A stretch of 64,000 nucleotides of DNA from Flagellimonas chongwuensis (GTDB lineage Bacteria; Bacteroidota; Bacteroidia; Flavobacteriales; Flavobacteriaceae): NCBI RefSeq assembly GCF_013376415.1, contig NZ_WYET01000001.1, positions 62,001 through 126,000 on the forward strand, read 5' to 3'. Position numbers and translations under genes: made by a program. This document shows, one piece after another, positions 26,699 to 36,027 of this stretch (within the stretch, counting starts at the first letter, position 1; each line of letters starts with the position of its first letter). A model generated the notes under the pieces. That model did not search any database, was not told the DNA's origin, and saw only the letters and a program-made list of their open reading frames with translations.

Positions 26699-27185
26699 CT
26701 AGAATCAGTTTTTTATCCAACTGGCTGTTCATGATCACATTCAATTGCTTACGTATGGAATTGTATGCTTCCAACACCTTTATGGTGGGCTCTGTGGTCG
26801 GTTGATTTTCCATGATGCTGGTCTTTGCTTTGTAGAGAAAAGTGCGCATCACCATTTGTCTGCTCTTCACTTGAAAAGAATCGAACAATTCAGGATATTT
26901 TCCAGCTTCAAGTTTCTTCTCCTTTTCTATTAAATCATCTATGGCAAGGGCCAAATCTTCATTGTTGGTTGCTTTATAAAGCACATCGACACTACTGTTC
27001 AAATCTTTGAACTGTTGCCAATCAGCTACTATAGCAGCAGCTTCGGGATTGATTTCAATTTTCTCGGGCATTTTTTGATAGTTAAACTCCAACTCCTCTG
27101 TATTTACCTCAACAGGAGCTTCCTCAACCTTTTTACAGGCATTTAGAAGCACTATCAGAACAAGAATACCTAACAATTTTTGCAT
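26688..27185 (-). CDS. Lipoprotein of unknown function
   Basis: The ATG at 27185 gives a 165-residue lipoprotein: MQKLLGILVLIVLLNACKK has a lipobox ending at Cys17. The frame opens further upstream at 27416, but that stretch would overlap the divergent dehydrogenase gene. The mature domain is helical (AAAIVADWQQFKDLNSSVDVLY; LALAIDDLIEKEKKLEAGK). I do not recognise a family. It overlaps the NTF2-like gene, which suggests a joint function in the envelope. Confidence 0.75.
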   Translation of the reverse strand: MQKLLGILVLIVLLNACKKVEEAPVEVNTEELEFNYQKMPEKIEINPEAAAIVADWQQFKDLNSSVDVLYKATNNEDLALAIDDLIEKEKKLEAGKYPELFDSFQVKSRQMVMRTFLYKAKTSIMENQPTTEPTIKVLEAYNSIRKQLNVIMNSQLDKKLILDET

Positions 27186-27213
27186 AAGCGAATGTACAAA
27201 TTTTAATAAAGGG

Positions 27214-27221
27214 TATCTTTG
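27214..27221 (+). promoter_or_regulatory. Promoter -7 box for the threonine dehydrogenase gene
   Basis: TATCTTTG matches TAnnTTTG exactly, 28 bases before the ATG at 27250. The -33 region is not clear. Confidence 0.42.
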
Positions 27222-27249
27222 CCCTCGAACCAAATTAACTTCATTTTTA

Positions 27250-28191
27250 ATGCATAAGCCCATATTGATTATTGGCGCCTGTGGCCAAATAGGAACGGAA
27301 CTCACCTTTGAACTTAGAAGCAAGTACGGTGCTGATAATGTAATTGCAAGTGATATTCGCGAGGGTGGGGACGCCTTGATGCAGTCAGGACCTTTTGAGC
27401 TCTTGGACGCCACCAACTATGGGGCAATTGAAGATGTGGTGATGCATTACGAGATCGATGAAGTTTACTTAATGGCCGCCATGCTCAGTGCTACGGCAGA
27501 AAAATTCCCAATGCGTGCATGGAACCTGAACATGAACTCTCTTTTCAATGTCCTGAATTTGGCTAAGGACAAAAAGATTTCCAAAGTATTCTGGCCCTCC
27601 AGCATAGCTGTGTTTGGACCGAACACCCCTAAAACCAATACTCCGCAGAGTACAATTATGGAGCCAAGTACTGTGTATGGCATAAGCAAACAATCGGGCG
27701 AAAGGTGGTGCGAATACTATCACAAAAAATATGGTGTGGACGTTAGAAGTGTGCGCTACCCTGGCTTGATCAGCTGGAAAACGATGCCCGGCGGCGGCAC
27801 CACCGATTATGCCGTGGAGATTTATCATGAAGCACTTAAAAAAGGTTCATATGAGTGCTTTTTGAAGAGCGATACAGAACTTCCCATGATGTATATGGAC
27901 GATGCCATTAGAGCAACCATTGATTTAATGGAGAGTCCATCGGAGCAAATAAAAGTGAGGTCTTCCTATAATTTGGCAGGCATGAACTTTACACCTGAGC
28001 AAATGGCCGAAAGCATTAAGAAACATATCCCTGCTTTTGATATTAGCTACGCTCCGGATTTTAGACAGGAAATCGCCGATTCTTGGCCCAGTAGCATTGA
28101 CGATACGGAAGCAAGAAACGAGTGGGGTTGGGAGCCGAAGTTCAACTTGGAACAGACCACTAAAGAAATGCTCGACAACTTGAAGGGTTAA
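27250..28191 (+). CDS. L-threonine 3-dehydrogenase, epimerase-like type
   Basis: This 313-residue protein is an extended short-chain dehydrogenase. The NAD site is ILIIGACGQIGTELTFEL, the catalytic motif is YGISK (Tyr and Lys), and the stretch YPGLISWKTMPGGGTTDYA is characteristic of the short-chain type L-threonine dehydrogenase known from Flavobacterium. It oxidises L-threonine to 2-amino-3-oxobutyrate, which 2-amino-3-ketobutyrate ligase would convert to glycine and acetyl-CoA; no ligase gene is nearby. The gene ends 3 bases from the convergent acidic-protein gene. Confidence 0.88.
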   Translation: MHKPILIIGACGQIGTELTFELRSKYGADNVIASDIREGGDALMQSGPFELLDATNYGAIEDVVMHYEIDEVYLMAAMLSATAEKFPMRAWNLNMNSLFNVLNLAKDKKISKVFWPSSIAVFGPNTPKTNTPQSTIMEPSTVYGISKQSGERWCEYYHKKYGVDVRSVRYPGLISWKTMPGGGTTDYAVEIYHEALKKGSYECFLKSDTELPMMYMDDAIRATIDLMESPSEQIKVRSSYNLAGMNFTPEQMAESIKKHIPAFDISYAPDFRQEIADSWPSSIDDTEARNEWGWEPKFNLEQTTKEMLDNLKG

Positions 28192-28194
28192 GGA

Positions 28195-28548
28195 TTATTC
28201 GTCTTCGTCAGAGTCGGAATCACCATCCGAATCCGGATCATCATCGGAATCTGAAAAGTCTTCATCTTCCTCAGGTATTTTTTCGTAGCCCTCAGAATCA
28301 AAATTATCTTCCTCATTATCATCCTCGTCAAAATCGGCCATGGTGCGTTCCAGTTTAGAACTGATCTTTACCAGATATTTGGTATCCTCGGTGGATACTT
28401 CCACGGCCTCTATATATTCTCCCTTTATATTCTTGAAGTTAATGACATCATCGTCCCCATATCCATCAGGATATTTTTCCACCAAAAGCTTGAGTACCTC
28501 GGAGGTGAGTTTTTTATAGTCTACAATTACGCGTTTGAGGTTGTCCAT
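28195..28548 (-). CDS. Small protein with strongly acidic tail
   Basis: The 117-residue protein has a folded-looking N-terminal half (NLKRVIVDYKKLTSEVLKLL, YIEAVEVSTEDTKYLVKISS). The last 45 residues are almost entirely Asp, Glu and Ser (e.g. EDEDFSDSDDDPDSDGDSD). I recall conserved flavobacterial homologues with this layout and no known function. The acidic tail could mimic nucleic acid or bind basic proteins, which is inference. The 254 bases before the next gene hold nothing that I can identify. Confidence 0.75.
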   Translation of the reverse strand: MDNLKRVIVDYKKLTSEVLKLLVEKYPDGYGDDDVINFKNIKGEYIEAVEVSTEDTKYLVKISSKLERTMADFDEDDNEEDNFDSEGYEKIPEEDEDFSDSDDDPDSDGDSDSDEDE

Positions 28549-28802
28549 GGTATTGTTGGTTACTTATCCTAAGTTATATAACTATTGTGATTGTATGGAA
28601 AAATTATAAAAAAAATCTTTGCATTTCAAAATTGGGGCGATTTTATCGACCAAAAATGATGTTAACCTGAAGTTGATATTAAAAAAAGGGAAAGAACACA
28701 GAAAAGCAACTTATAGGAAAGATTAAATCATTCTACCGACTTTACAATAATTATGTATCTTAACCTAATCTAACACAGCTCTTAACCTACAAACCCAGGA
28801 CT

Positions 28803-30083
28803 ATGAGTATTCTCAACGACCTGCAAGAACTTGAAAAGGCCGGGGTAATCTCCAAGGATACCGCGACAAGGATAGAATCGTACTACAAAGGCAGAAACGA
28901 TACATCCACCAATAAGCTTTTTTTGGTTTTTGGTGTTTTGGGAGCCATCTTGGTGGGGCTGGGCATAATCCTCATAATTGCGCATAACTGGGATGAACTG
29001 CCCCGTGGGCTAAAAACAGGGGCCGCATTTCTTCCTCTATTGGTCGGACAGGCCCTATGCTCGTTCACCTTACTAAAAAAGCATCAAAACGTTGTTTGGA
29101 AAGAAAGTTCAGCTGTTTTTTTGTTTTTTGCAGTAGGCGCTAGCATCGCTTTAATCAGCCAGATATATAATATTCCCGGTGATTTAAGCTCATATCTGCT
29201 GACCTGGATGATTTTGACATTGCCCCTTGTTTATGTAATGAGATCTTCAATGGTTTCTTTGCTCTACATTATTGGAATAACCTATTTCGCAAGCGAAACT
29301 GGATATTGGGACTACCCCACTGATTCTCCCTATGTTTTTTGGCTGATGCTTGCTGCTATTGTTCCACATTATTATCTTTTACTAAAGAAAAGTCCCCATA
29401 GCAACTTTGTCCGCTTTCATAATTGGTTTGTCGCCTTGTCCCTTACTGTGGTTCTGGGTACTTTTTCAAAACAAATGGACGAACTCATGTTCTTGGCATA
29501 CACCTCTTTATTTGGCCTGTTCTATCTTTTCGGAACAAGTAAATTCCTCCCTGATAGAACCACAAAAAATGCCTACACCCTATTGGGAAGCTTGGGGACC
29601 GTTATCATTTTATTGATTTTAAGCTTTAATGAGTTTTGGGAACATCTCATTAAAAAAGATATGTTCCTGAGTGAAATTAGTGTTGCTCCGGAATTTATCA
29701 TTACCATCATTTTGACCGTATTAGCCATGGTGTTTGTGTATGAACGGTTTAAATCGTCATCGAATAAAAGCATCTCTCCTTTTTCGGCTGCTTTCCTATT
29801 GTTTATACCTGTGTTCTTTATAGGAACATTTTCACCCATAGCGGTATTCTTGATAAACTTTTTGGTCTTTGCCATTGGAATCCTAACGATTCGGGATGGC
29901 TCCAACCGGAACCATTTGGGCATTCTCAACTACGGTCTTCTTATTATAGCTGCATTGATCGTATGCCGGTTTTTTGATACCGACCTAAGTTTTGTAATCC
30001 GTGGATTACTATTTATATCTGTTGGTGTGGGATTCTTTTTTGCCAACTATAGAATGATTCAAAAAAGACAGGGAAATGACTAG
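28803..30083 (+). CDS. DUF2157 membrane protein
   Basis: The 426-residue protein has a cytoplasmic N-terminal helix pair (LQELEKAGVISKDTATRIESYY), the DUF2157 hallmark, followed by about twelve hydrophobic segments (e.g. VFGVLGAILVGLGIILIIAH). It belongs to the inner membrane. The function of DUF2157 is unknown. The stop overlaps the start of the next gene by 8 bases, and DUF2157 commonly pairs with GDYXXLXY proteins, as here. Confidence 0.9.
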   Translation: MSILNDLQELEKAGVISKDTATRIESYYKGRNDTSTNKLFLVFGVLGAILVGLGIILIIAHNWDELPRGLKTGAAFLPLLVGQALCSFTLLKKHQNVVWKESSAVFLFFAVGASIALISQIYNIPGDLSSYLLTWMILTLPLVYVMRSSMVSLLYIIGITYFASETGYWDYPTDSPYVFWLMLAAIVPHYYLLLKKSPHSNFVRFHNWFVALSLTVVLGTFSKQMDELMFLAYTSLFGLFYLFGTSKFLPDRTTKNAYTLLGSLGTVIILLILSFNEFWEHLIKKDMFLSEISVAPEFIITIILTVLAMVFVYERFKSSSNKSISPFSAAFLLFIPVFFIGTFSPIAVFLINFLVFAIGILTIRDGSNRNHLGILNYGLLIIAALIVCRFFDTDLSFVIRGLLFISVGVGFFFANYRMIQKRQGND

Positions 30084-30660
30084 CAAGAATAAGCACATAC
30101 TCATTTTTGCCCTGGTCGCATTGGTTCAACTTTATGTTCCTGCCAAGATGATATGGAACCAGGAAAGCATATTGGAAGATGGCAAAGAATATAAATTTAA
30201 GACTGCACCCATAGACCCCAACGATCCTTTCAGGGGAAAATACATCACCCTGACTTTTGAAGAGAACACCTATAAAGTTAGTGGTGAGATGGAGTGGACA
30301 CGAGGGGAGGAAGTATATGTACTGCTTACTACCAACGCATCCGGATTTGCAAAAATAGACTCCATTACCAAACAAACGCCGGACAACTCTATCGATTTTG
30401 TTAAGGCCAAAGTATGGTTTCTCTCCGGAAACGGTGAAAACAAGTTGACCATAGACTACCCTTTTAATAGGTATTATATGGAAGAGTCCAAGGCCTATGA
30501 TGCAGAGGTCACATATAGGGAATCTCAAATAGATACCTCAAAAACCACATATGCCCTGGTTCAAATCAAAAATGGTGATGCCGTGCTAAAGGATGTATTG
30601 ATAGATGGAGTCCCCATCAGAGAAATAGTGAAAAAGGATCAAAGCAAAAATCAACGCTAA
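30076..30660 (+). CDS. GDYXXLXY family protein
   Basis: This 194-residue protein has one N-terminal membrane helix (ILIFALVALVQLYVPAKMIW), then an extracytoplasmic domain. The family motif appears as GKYITLTF in the stretch DPNDPFRGKYITLTFEEN, a variant of GDYxxLxY. A second conserved segment is DYPFNRYYMEE. It overlaps the DUF2157 gene and most likely forms a membrane complex with it; the role is unknown. Confidence 0.85.
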   Translation: MTSKNKHILIFALVALVQLYVPAKMIWNQESILEDGKEYKFKTAPIDPNDPFRGKYITLTFEENTYKVSGEMEWTRGEEVYVLLTTNASGFAKIDSITKQTPDNSIDFVKAKVWFLSGNGENKLTIDYPFNRYYMEESKAYDAEVTYRESQIDTSKTTYALVQIKNGDAVLKDVLIDGVPIREIVKKDQSKNQR

Positions 30661-30755
30661 CAACGTACACTTCCAAAGAGTTCCTGTTTTTGCAGCACAT
30701 CAACATGGAGGGCGGTTGTGAAATGGAATTTTATTTAACTTGATCCATCAGGTCG

Positions 30756-33599
30756 ATGAAAAAAATTGATTTTATGATTAAAAAAGGTTTAGCTTTTATT
30801 CTTACGTCAATATGGTTTTCATCATTTGGTCAAGATATTCCTGAAGAATTTTTGGTCCATCAAACACAAATGGATTCCTTATCCAAATTATCAAAATATG
30901 ATGATGCGCTCCAGCTTGCATTTCAAAATCTTGAAATCGCAAAAAGAGAAGGTTCCCATCTGCTTTTGGGAAAGGCAAAGAGCAAAATCTCGCATCTATA
31001 TTTCAGGAAGGGCGATTACGATTCCACAACCTATTATGCCAAGCAAGCAATGAACTTGGCGAGTGCCAACAGACTACCAGAGGTAATGACAAGCGCCTTG
31101 CTTTCACTGGGCAATGTCCATTATTCAAAGTTCGAAGACATTGATGCCATTGACCACTATCAAAAAATAGATTCCATTTCCGAGCGCTATGATGAAAAAA
31201 ACTCTCACGTGGTAAATGCACTATTCAATCTGGGAAAGGTACTGTTGCGAACCTACAGCGTACAGGACACATCCTATATTGGGAAAGCAGAGCGTTATTT
31301 CCGCAGTGCCCAAAAAATAGCTTCGGAAATCGGAAATCCTGAAGAGGAACATTTCGGTTATATAATGCTGGGCAATATTTATGGGCAACGACGGGAATAT
31401 GAAAAAGCTATCCCCTACTTTAAAAAAAGTTTGGCCTATTTTGAACGTATGGACTCCAATAAACGGGTAGCGGACATCTATTGGTCCCTTGGTATTATTG
31501 AGACGGACCTCAACAATTACGAGCAAGCCGAATTTTATTACAAGAAAAGACTCGACCTATTGACACAGGCGGAAAACCCCGAAGAAATCGCAAATGCCAA
31601 TCGTGTCCATGCAGGTTTCCTTCAAAGAATTAACAGACAGCAAGAAGCCATCCCATATTTGGAAAAGGCATATGATTATTTCCAAGTTTCCGACGCGGGC
31701 CATAGTGGCATTCTATTGGGTATTACAAGCTCACTTGCCGAGGCTTACAGAAAAACGGGGGATTTTGAAAAAGCCACCGAGTTCTATAGCCAAACCTTGG
31801 TGCATCAAGATTCTTTGGATACCCGAAAACAAAAAAGTCTTGCATTGGACCTAGAGGCCAAATACCAAACACAAAAAAAAGAGCAGGAAATCGCTTTGCT
31901 AAAGTCTCAGAGTGAACTGGCCGAGGAGCGCAAAAAAAATCAACAACATATTTTTTTGGGAGGAATTGTGCTTATCTCATTGGTCACCCTTTCTCTATTT
32001 CTGCTCTACCGCAACCGTCAAAAGACCAATAAACGGTTAATGGAGCTAGACACCGCCAAATCAAATTTCTTTGCCAACATTTCCCATGAACTGCGCACTC
32101 CATTATCCTTGATACAGGGCCCGGTGGAACAACAGCTGGAAAATACCCTTCTGAGCAAGGAAGAAAAACAAAACCTGACCATTGCGAAAAACAGTGCTGA
32201 ACGGCTGACCACATTGGTGGACCAATTGCTGGACCTTTCCAAACTGGAGTCCAATTTTTACAAATTACGGGTTGGGCAAGGGTTGTTGACTCCCTTTCTA
32301 AAATCCCTTGTGGAATCATTTTCTTTCAAAGCCAACAAAAAGTCGCAACTGCTCAATAGTGATATATCCATAGATAAAAACAACTATTGGTATGATTCCG
32401 ATGTGCTCCAAAAAATTATCGTGAACCTTTTGGGCAACGCACTAAAATATAGTCCTGAAAATGCCGAAATCCATCTAAGCGCAAATATTAAGAATGGCAA
32501 CCTCTTGTTATCCATTAAAAATACAGGGAAATCCATTCCGCAAGAAAAGCTCAAAAAAATCTTCGACCGATTTCACCGAAGTCACGAAGATGAGCCCGGT
32601 ACGGGTATTGGTTTAGCCCTCACCAAAGAGCTTGTAGAACTTCATAAGGGCAAAATAGATGTAAAAAGTGATCTTGACAGCGTAACTTTTTATATAAAGG
32701 TTCCAGTTCACGAAAAAGCCTTCTCAGCAAATGAGAAAGACATGCATTCCAAACCGACAACCCAAAAACCGCCCCATCAGAAAAATGAAGTCATCCCTAT
32801 CATGGATTCCAAAGCATCCATCTCGAAAAGTGATGAGAACATGGACATCGTATTAATTGTGGATGATAATGAGGATATACGAACATATGTTTCTTCCCTT
32901 CTTCAGGAAAACTACCATATTCTTAGTGCCGAAAATGGGGAAATCGGATTTCAAAAGGCATTAAAGCAGGTGCCCGATCTAATCATCACAGATTTAATGA
33001 TGCCAAAAGAGGATGGTCTGAAACTTACCAAGAATTGTAAGACCAACGATACTACCTCCCATATTCCCATTATTATGCTCACGGCCAAGACCGGTGATGA
33101 AAACCAACTGGAAGGATTGGAGATAGGGGCAGATGCCTACCTGACCAAGCCATTTAACAACAAGGTTTTGAAACAAACGATAAAAAACCTTTTGGAGAGC
33201 CGTAAAAAACTACAAAAACGATTTAGTCAAGAAGTAATCCTAACCCCCAAGGATATTTCCATTGATTCCTACGACCAACGGTTCTTGGAGTCGCTACAAA
33301 ATATTCTGGACCAACAATTGGTATCTTCCAACTTTAATGCGGAGGCCTTTGCAATTGCCATTGGTATGAGCAGAATGCAACTACATCGAAAACTAAAGGC
33401 CCTAACCGGACAGACCACTTCGGAATTTATCCGCGGACAACGGCTTAAACTGGCAGCTAAACTTTTACAGGAAAGCAATGTCAACATCTCAGAAATAGGA
33501 TATCAAGTAGGTTTTAACGATCATTCCTATTTTACCAAATGCTTTCGGGAAACCTATGGCCTCTCCCCTTCTGAATTCAGTAAGAACAAGACTTTTTAA
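30756..33599 (+). CDS. Hybrid two-component sensor/AraC regulator with TPR sensor
   Basis: This 947-residue one-protein signalling system begins with a signal sequence (about 8-26). About nine TPR-like helix pairs (30-360) form the periplasmic sensor, followed by a coiled coil (365-396) and one membrane helix (401-418). The kinase follows with His444 in NISHELRTPL, an N box (NLLGNALKY, 557-565) and a G box (GTGIGLAL, 615-622). A receiver spans 698-815 (Asp746, Lys798). An AraC-type DNA-binding domain covers 855-943. It should sense an envelope signal and control transcription directly. Neighbouring downstream genes encode a mini-protein and two lipoproteins, its likely targets. Confidence 0.95.
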   Translation: MKKIDFMIKKGLAFILTSIWFSSFGQDIPEEFLVHQTQMDSLSKLSKYDDALQLAFQNLEIAKREGSHLLLGKAKSKISHLYFRKGDYDSTTYYAKQAMNLASANRLPEVMTSALLSLGNVHYSKFEDIDAIDHYQKIDSISERYDEKNSHVVNALFNLGKVLLRTYSVQDTSYIGKAERYFRSAQKIASEIGNPEEEHFGYIMLGNIYGQRREYEKAIPYFKKSLAYFERMDSNKRVADIYWSLGIIETDLNNYEQAEFYYKKRLDLLTQAENPEEIANANRVHAGFLQRINRQQEAIPYLEKAYDYFQVSDAGHSGILLGITSSLAEAYRKTGDFEKATEFYSQTLVHQDSLDTRKQKSLALDLEAKYQTQKKEQEIALLKSQSELAEERKKNQQHIFLGGIVLISLVTLSLFLLYRNRQKTNKRLMELDTAKSNFFANISHELRTPLSLIQGPVEQQLENTLLSKEEKQNLTIAKNSAERLTTLVDQLLDLSKLESNFYKLRVGQGLLTPFLKSLVESFSFKANKKSQLLNSDISIDKNNYWYDSDVLQKIIVNLLGNALKYSPENAEIHLSANIKNGNLLLSIKNTGKSIPQEKLKKIFDRFHRSHEDEPGTGIGLALTKELVELHKGKIDVKSDLDSVTFYIKVPVHEKAFSANEKDMHSKPTTQKPPHQKNEVIPIMDSKASISKSDENMDIVLIVDDNEDIRTYVSSLLQENYHILSAENGEIGFQKALKQVPDLIITDLMMPKEDGLKLTKNCKTNDTTSHIPIIMLTAKTGDENQLEGLEIGADAYLTKPFNNKVLKQTIKNLLESRKKLQKRFSQEVILTPKDISIDSYDQRFLESLQNILDQQLVSSNFNAEAFAIAIGMSRMQLHRKLKALTGQTTSEFIRGQRLKLAAKLLQESNVNISEIGYQVGFNDHSYFTKCFRETYGLSPSEFSKNKTF

Positions 33600-33767
33600 A
33601 TTCTTCCTGATCGGAAAACAGTCGTTATGTTACATATTTCACAGGCTTTGATACATAATTCATAGACCCCTGTCCCCCACACCATTAAGTTTGCTTCAAA
33701 GGTTGGCAGTGTAAGTCACAAACGTATTCCACCTTGCCAATTACTAACAAAAAAACTTCATATCAAC

Positions 33768-33917
33768 ATGAAAAAAAAGAGGTATGAAGGTACACTAGAT
33801 GAAGTTCCCCGCTTTGAGATTTATTTAAATGTGAACAAACTAAAAAGAGGGAAGTACCTACTAAAAATCATGAACCAAAACAAAATTGTCAAGAACACAC
33901 ATTTCTCCAAAGAATGA
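33768..33917 (+). CDS. Mini-protein (49 aa), related to the one at 60228
   Basis: This short frame encodes 49 residues, without signal peptide: core IYLNVNKLKRGKYLLKI, then NQNKIVKN. It is related to the 48-residue product at 60228-60374: 14 of 34 aligned residues are identical (pattern IY.....LK.GKY.L.I...NK.V). Both genes lie 130-170 bases after an AraC-type hybrid sensor gene. The motif L-x-x-GKY-x-L-x-I...K recalls the end of T9SS sorting domains (compare LSTGKYIYRI in the DUF1501 protein), but here it stands alone. Function unknown. The rest of the 369-base gap 33600-33968 shows nothing else. Confidence 0.6.
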   Translation: MKKKRYEGTLDEVPRFEIYLNVNKLKRGKYLLKIMNQNKIVKNTHFSKE

Positions 33918-33968
33918 TTCCCAGTAAAACGTAAGCCTTTAACAGAACAATTAATTACAACCTTAAAA

Positions 33969-34544
33969 ATGAAAACCTCAATTTTATTTATTAAAACAAC
34001 AATTATTATACTCTTGGCCTCTTTATTCATCGGCTGTTCCGCAGAAGATGGTGAGGCGGGTGCAACCGGTCCCCAAGGTGAGCAAGGTCCGACAGGGGCA
34101 CAGGGTGAACAAGGACCAACTGGACCCCAAGGTGAACCTGGAGAAGATGGAAATGCCAATGTAATCGCCTCTGAATGGATACCGGAACAATTTTCGAATA
34201 ACGTTGTAAGCTATACACAGTTTAATATTGAAGATGAAGCATTTACTAGCGATATTTTAAATTCTGGAACCGTTTTGGTATATGGGCGTGATGGAATTTC
34301 AGTAGTTGCTATTCCCGTAGTGTTCAACAACCAAACCTATTACTTTACAGTGCCGGAAACTTTGGGCGAAATCATCTTTATCGCCCGCTCAGTTGATAAC
34401 TCCCCCACCGCCTTTGGTGTATTCACGGATTTTAGATATGTGATTATCCCTGCCAGCAGTACCACAACTAAAAACGGACAGACAATGAACTTTAACAAAA
34501 TGACCTACCATGAAGTAATGGACCATTTTGGCCTTTCATATTAA
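33969..34544 (+). CDS. Lipoprotein with collagen-like repeat
   Basis: This 191-residue lipoprotein has a leader ending in LFIGCSAEDG (Cys23). Directly after it come about 12 Gly-x-y triplets (starting GEAGATGPQGEQGPTG and ending GEPGEDG), a collagen-like stalk. A beta-rich domain of about 125 residues follows (VVAIPVVFNNQTYYFTVPE). Such proteins are predicted to trimerise through the Gly-x-y segment and project from the outer membrane. The triplets are repetitive in DNA and could vary in number between strains. It follows the mini-protein gene by 51 bases. Confidence 0.88.
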   Translation: MKTSILFIKTTIIILLASLFIGCSAEDGEAGATGPQGEQGPTGAQGEQGPTGPQGEPGEDGNANVIASEWIPEQFSNNVVSYTQFNIEDEAFTSDILNSGTVLVYGRDGISVVAIPVVFNNQTYYFTVPETLGEIIFIARSVDNSPTAFGVFTDFRYVIIPASSTTTKNGQTMNFNKMTYHEVMDHFGLSY

Positions 34545-34593
34545 CTCTGACCTGAAACAAAAACTACAACACTTATAATAAACACCATAAATT

Positions 34594-35946
34594 ATGAAAC
34601 TTACAAAGCTTTTTTTGACACTACTGTCTATTTGCTTTACATTTTTACTGCTATCCTGCAGCAATGATGACAATGGAAGTGAAATCGAAGATGAAATTGA
34701 AGACGTGGATGACGTTGGAGATGATGACGATGGCAACGACGATGACGGGGAAGAAATTACGGTTGGGACCTTGGTTACATTGAGTCCTTCCAATAACGAA
34801 AAGCCCGTTTCCAAGACACCGACCATAGCCTGGCAGGAGTACGATGGAGAGCAAACGGCAACATACTCGGTTTTTCTTGGAACCTCCGAGGATGGGTTGA
34901 CAGAATTCGCATCCGGACTTGACATGCCCACCTTTGATATAGAGGAAACCGACACCCTTGAGCTGAATACCGACTATTATTGGCAGGTAATAGCCATTGA
35001 AGATGGCACTACCCTAGCAGAAAGCGAAATACAGGTCTTTACCACCGAAGCCATTTTCGCTACTTTGATTACCGAAGATGCAGCATACGGCAGCAGAAAG
35101 GGTGCAGCTGTTGAAGTTTTTAATGAAAAAATATGGTTGATCGGAGGCAGAGACGAAACGGATACTCCGCTCCCGGATATTTGGTCCAGTGTTGATGGTG
35201 AAAACTGGACATTTGAAGGCAATCTTTCTTTTGGGGCCATTTATGGGCACGAGCTGATAGCGTTCAATGGTAAACTATGGATCTACGGAGGTATTTACGA
35301 GGGTATTGTGTCCAACAAGATTTTTAGTTCCGAAGATGGCATCACTTGGGTGGAGGAAACGGAGACCACACCCTTTACTCAATATCAGTCCTCTAGATTT
35401 ACAGCTCTTGGAGATCAAATATTTAGGATTGCCGGCTACCGGGGCGATGTGGAAGAACTTTCCCCTGAGCGAAATGTTTATAGTAGTACGGATGGCTTAA
35501 ATTGGGTGCTGGAAACCGAAAACCATGGATTTGAATCCAAATACGGTTTTCAAATTGAAAGCCTCAATGATATTCTATATTGCTTTGAACCCAATCCAGA
35601 TTCCGATATCGAATCAATCAGTACAAGAACAAGTACGGATGGGGCAAACTGGTCCGCTCCGGTGGTTTCTGGCATTCGGGAGAGAGGTATAAACTCTGTA
35701 AGAACCGTAGTATTGGACAATGCCATTATATTGATGACTACTCCTGTTGATGGCCCCAATAGCTACTCCACCTTTTATATATCCCCAAATGGTGAAGATT
35801 GGGAATTGGCCACTACGATTGATTCCTTCCCTATACGGGCTATTTTCTTTACGTTGGTCAATTTAAATGGTGATCTATTTGCCATCGGAGGGACCCAAAG
35901 GAGTAATTTTTCGTCAACCGACAATAGCGTTTGGAAGTTAAACTGA
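34594..35946 (+). CDS. Lipoprotein with kelch-like beta-propeller
   Basis: This 450-residue lipoprotein has a leader ending LLLSCSNDDN (Cys22), then a linker very rich in Asp/Glu/Gly (about 30-52), probably a surface-export signal-type region. An Fn3-like domain (60-152) follows, and then kelch/BNR-like repeats (EVFNEKIWLIGGRDE; AFNGKLWIYGGIYEG; NLNGDLFAIGGTQR) forming a beta-propeller. It likely binds ligand or glycan at the cell surface. It lies 49 bases after the collagen-like gene, on the same strand, and ends at a large inverted repeat. Confidence 0.88.
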   Translation: MKLTKLFLTLLSICFTFLLLSCSNDDNGSEIEDEIEDVDDVGDDDDGNDDDGEEITVGTLVTLSPSNNEKPVSKTPTIAWQEYDGEQTATYSVFLGTSEDGLTEFASGLDMPTFDIEETDTLELNTDYYWQVIAIEDGTTLAESEIQVFTTEAIFATLITEDAAYGSRKGAAVEVFNEKIWLIGGRDETDTPLPDIWSSVDGENWTFEGNLSFGAIYGHELIAFNGKLWIYGGIYEGIVSNKIFSSEDGITWVEETETTPFTQYQSSRFTALGDQIFRIAGYRGDVEELSPERNVYSSTDGLNWVLETENHGFESKYGFQIESLNDILYCFEPNPDSDIESISTRTSTDGANWSAPVVSGIRERGINSVRTVVLDNAIILMTTPVDGPNSYSTFYISPNGEDWELATTIDSFPIRAIFFTLVNLNGDLFAIGGTQRSNFSSTDNSVWKLN

Positions 35947-35974
35947 TGCAATAGTATTTGAGGAAATATTGATC

Positions 35975-36012
35975 TACAAGAAGTATCGAATATTAATCCG
36001 ATACTTCTTGTA
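35975..36012. terminator. Perfect 14-bp inverted repeat between convergent genes
   Basis: TACAAGAAGTATCG (35975-35988) and CGATACTTCTTGTA (35999-36012) are exact reverse complements around a 10-base loop. The repeat sits between the plus-strand propeller gene and the minus-strand outer-membrane gene, so it likely acts as a two-way terminator, although there is no long T-run. Confidence 0.6.
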
Positions 36013-36027
36013 TGTCCATCCTACATC

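Noticed and set aside
27186..27416. Upstream extension of the lipoprotein frame
   Set aside because: It would cover the promoter and start of the divergent threonine dehydrogenase, and the lipobox leader begins at 27185.
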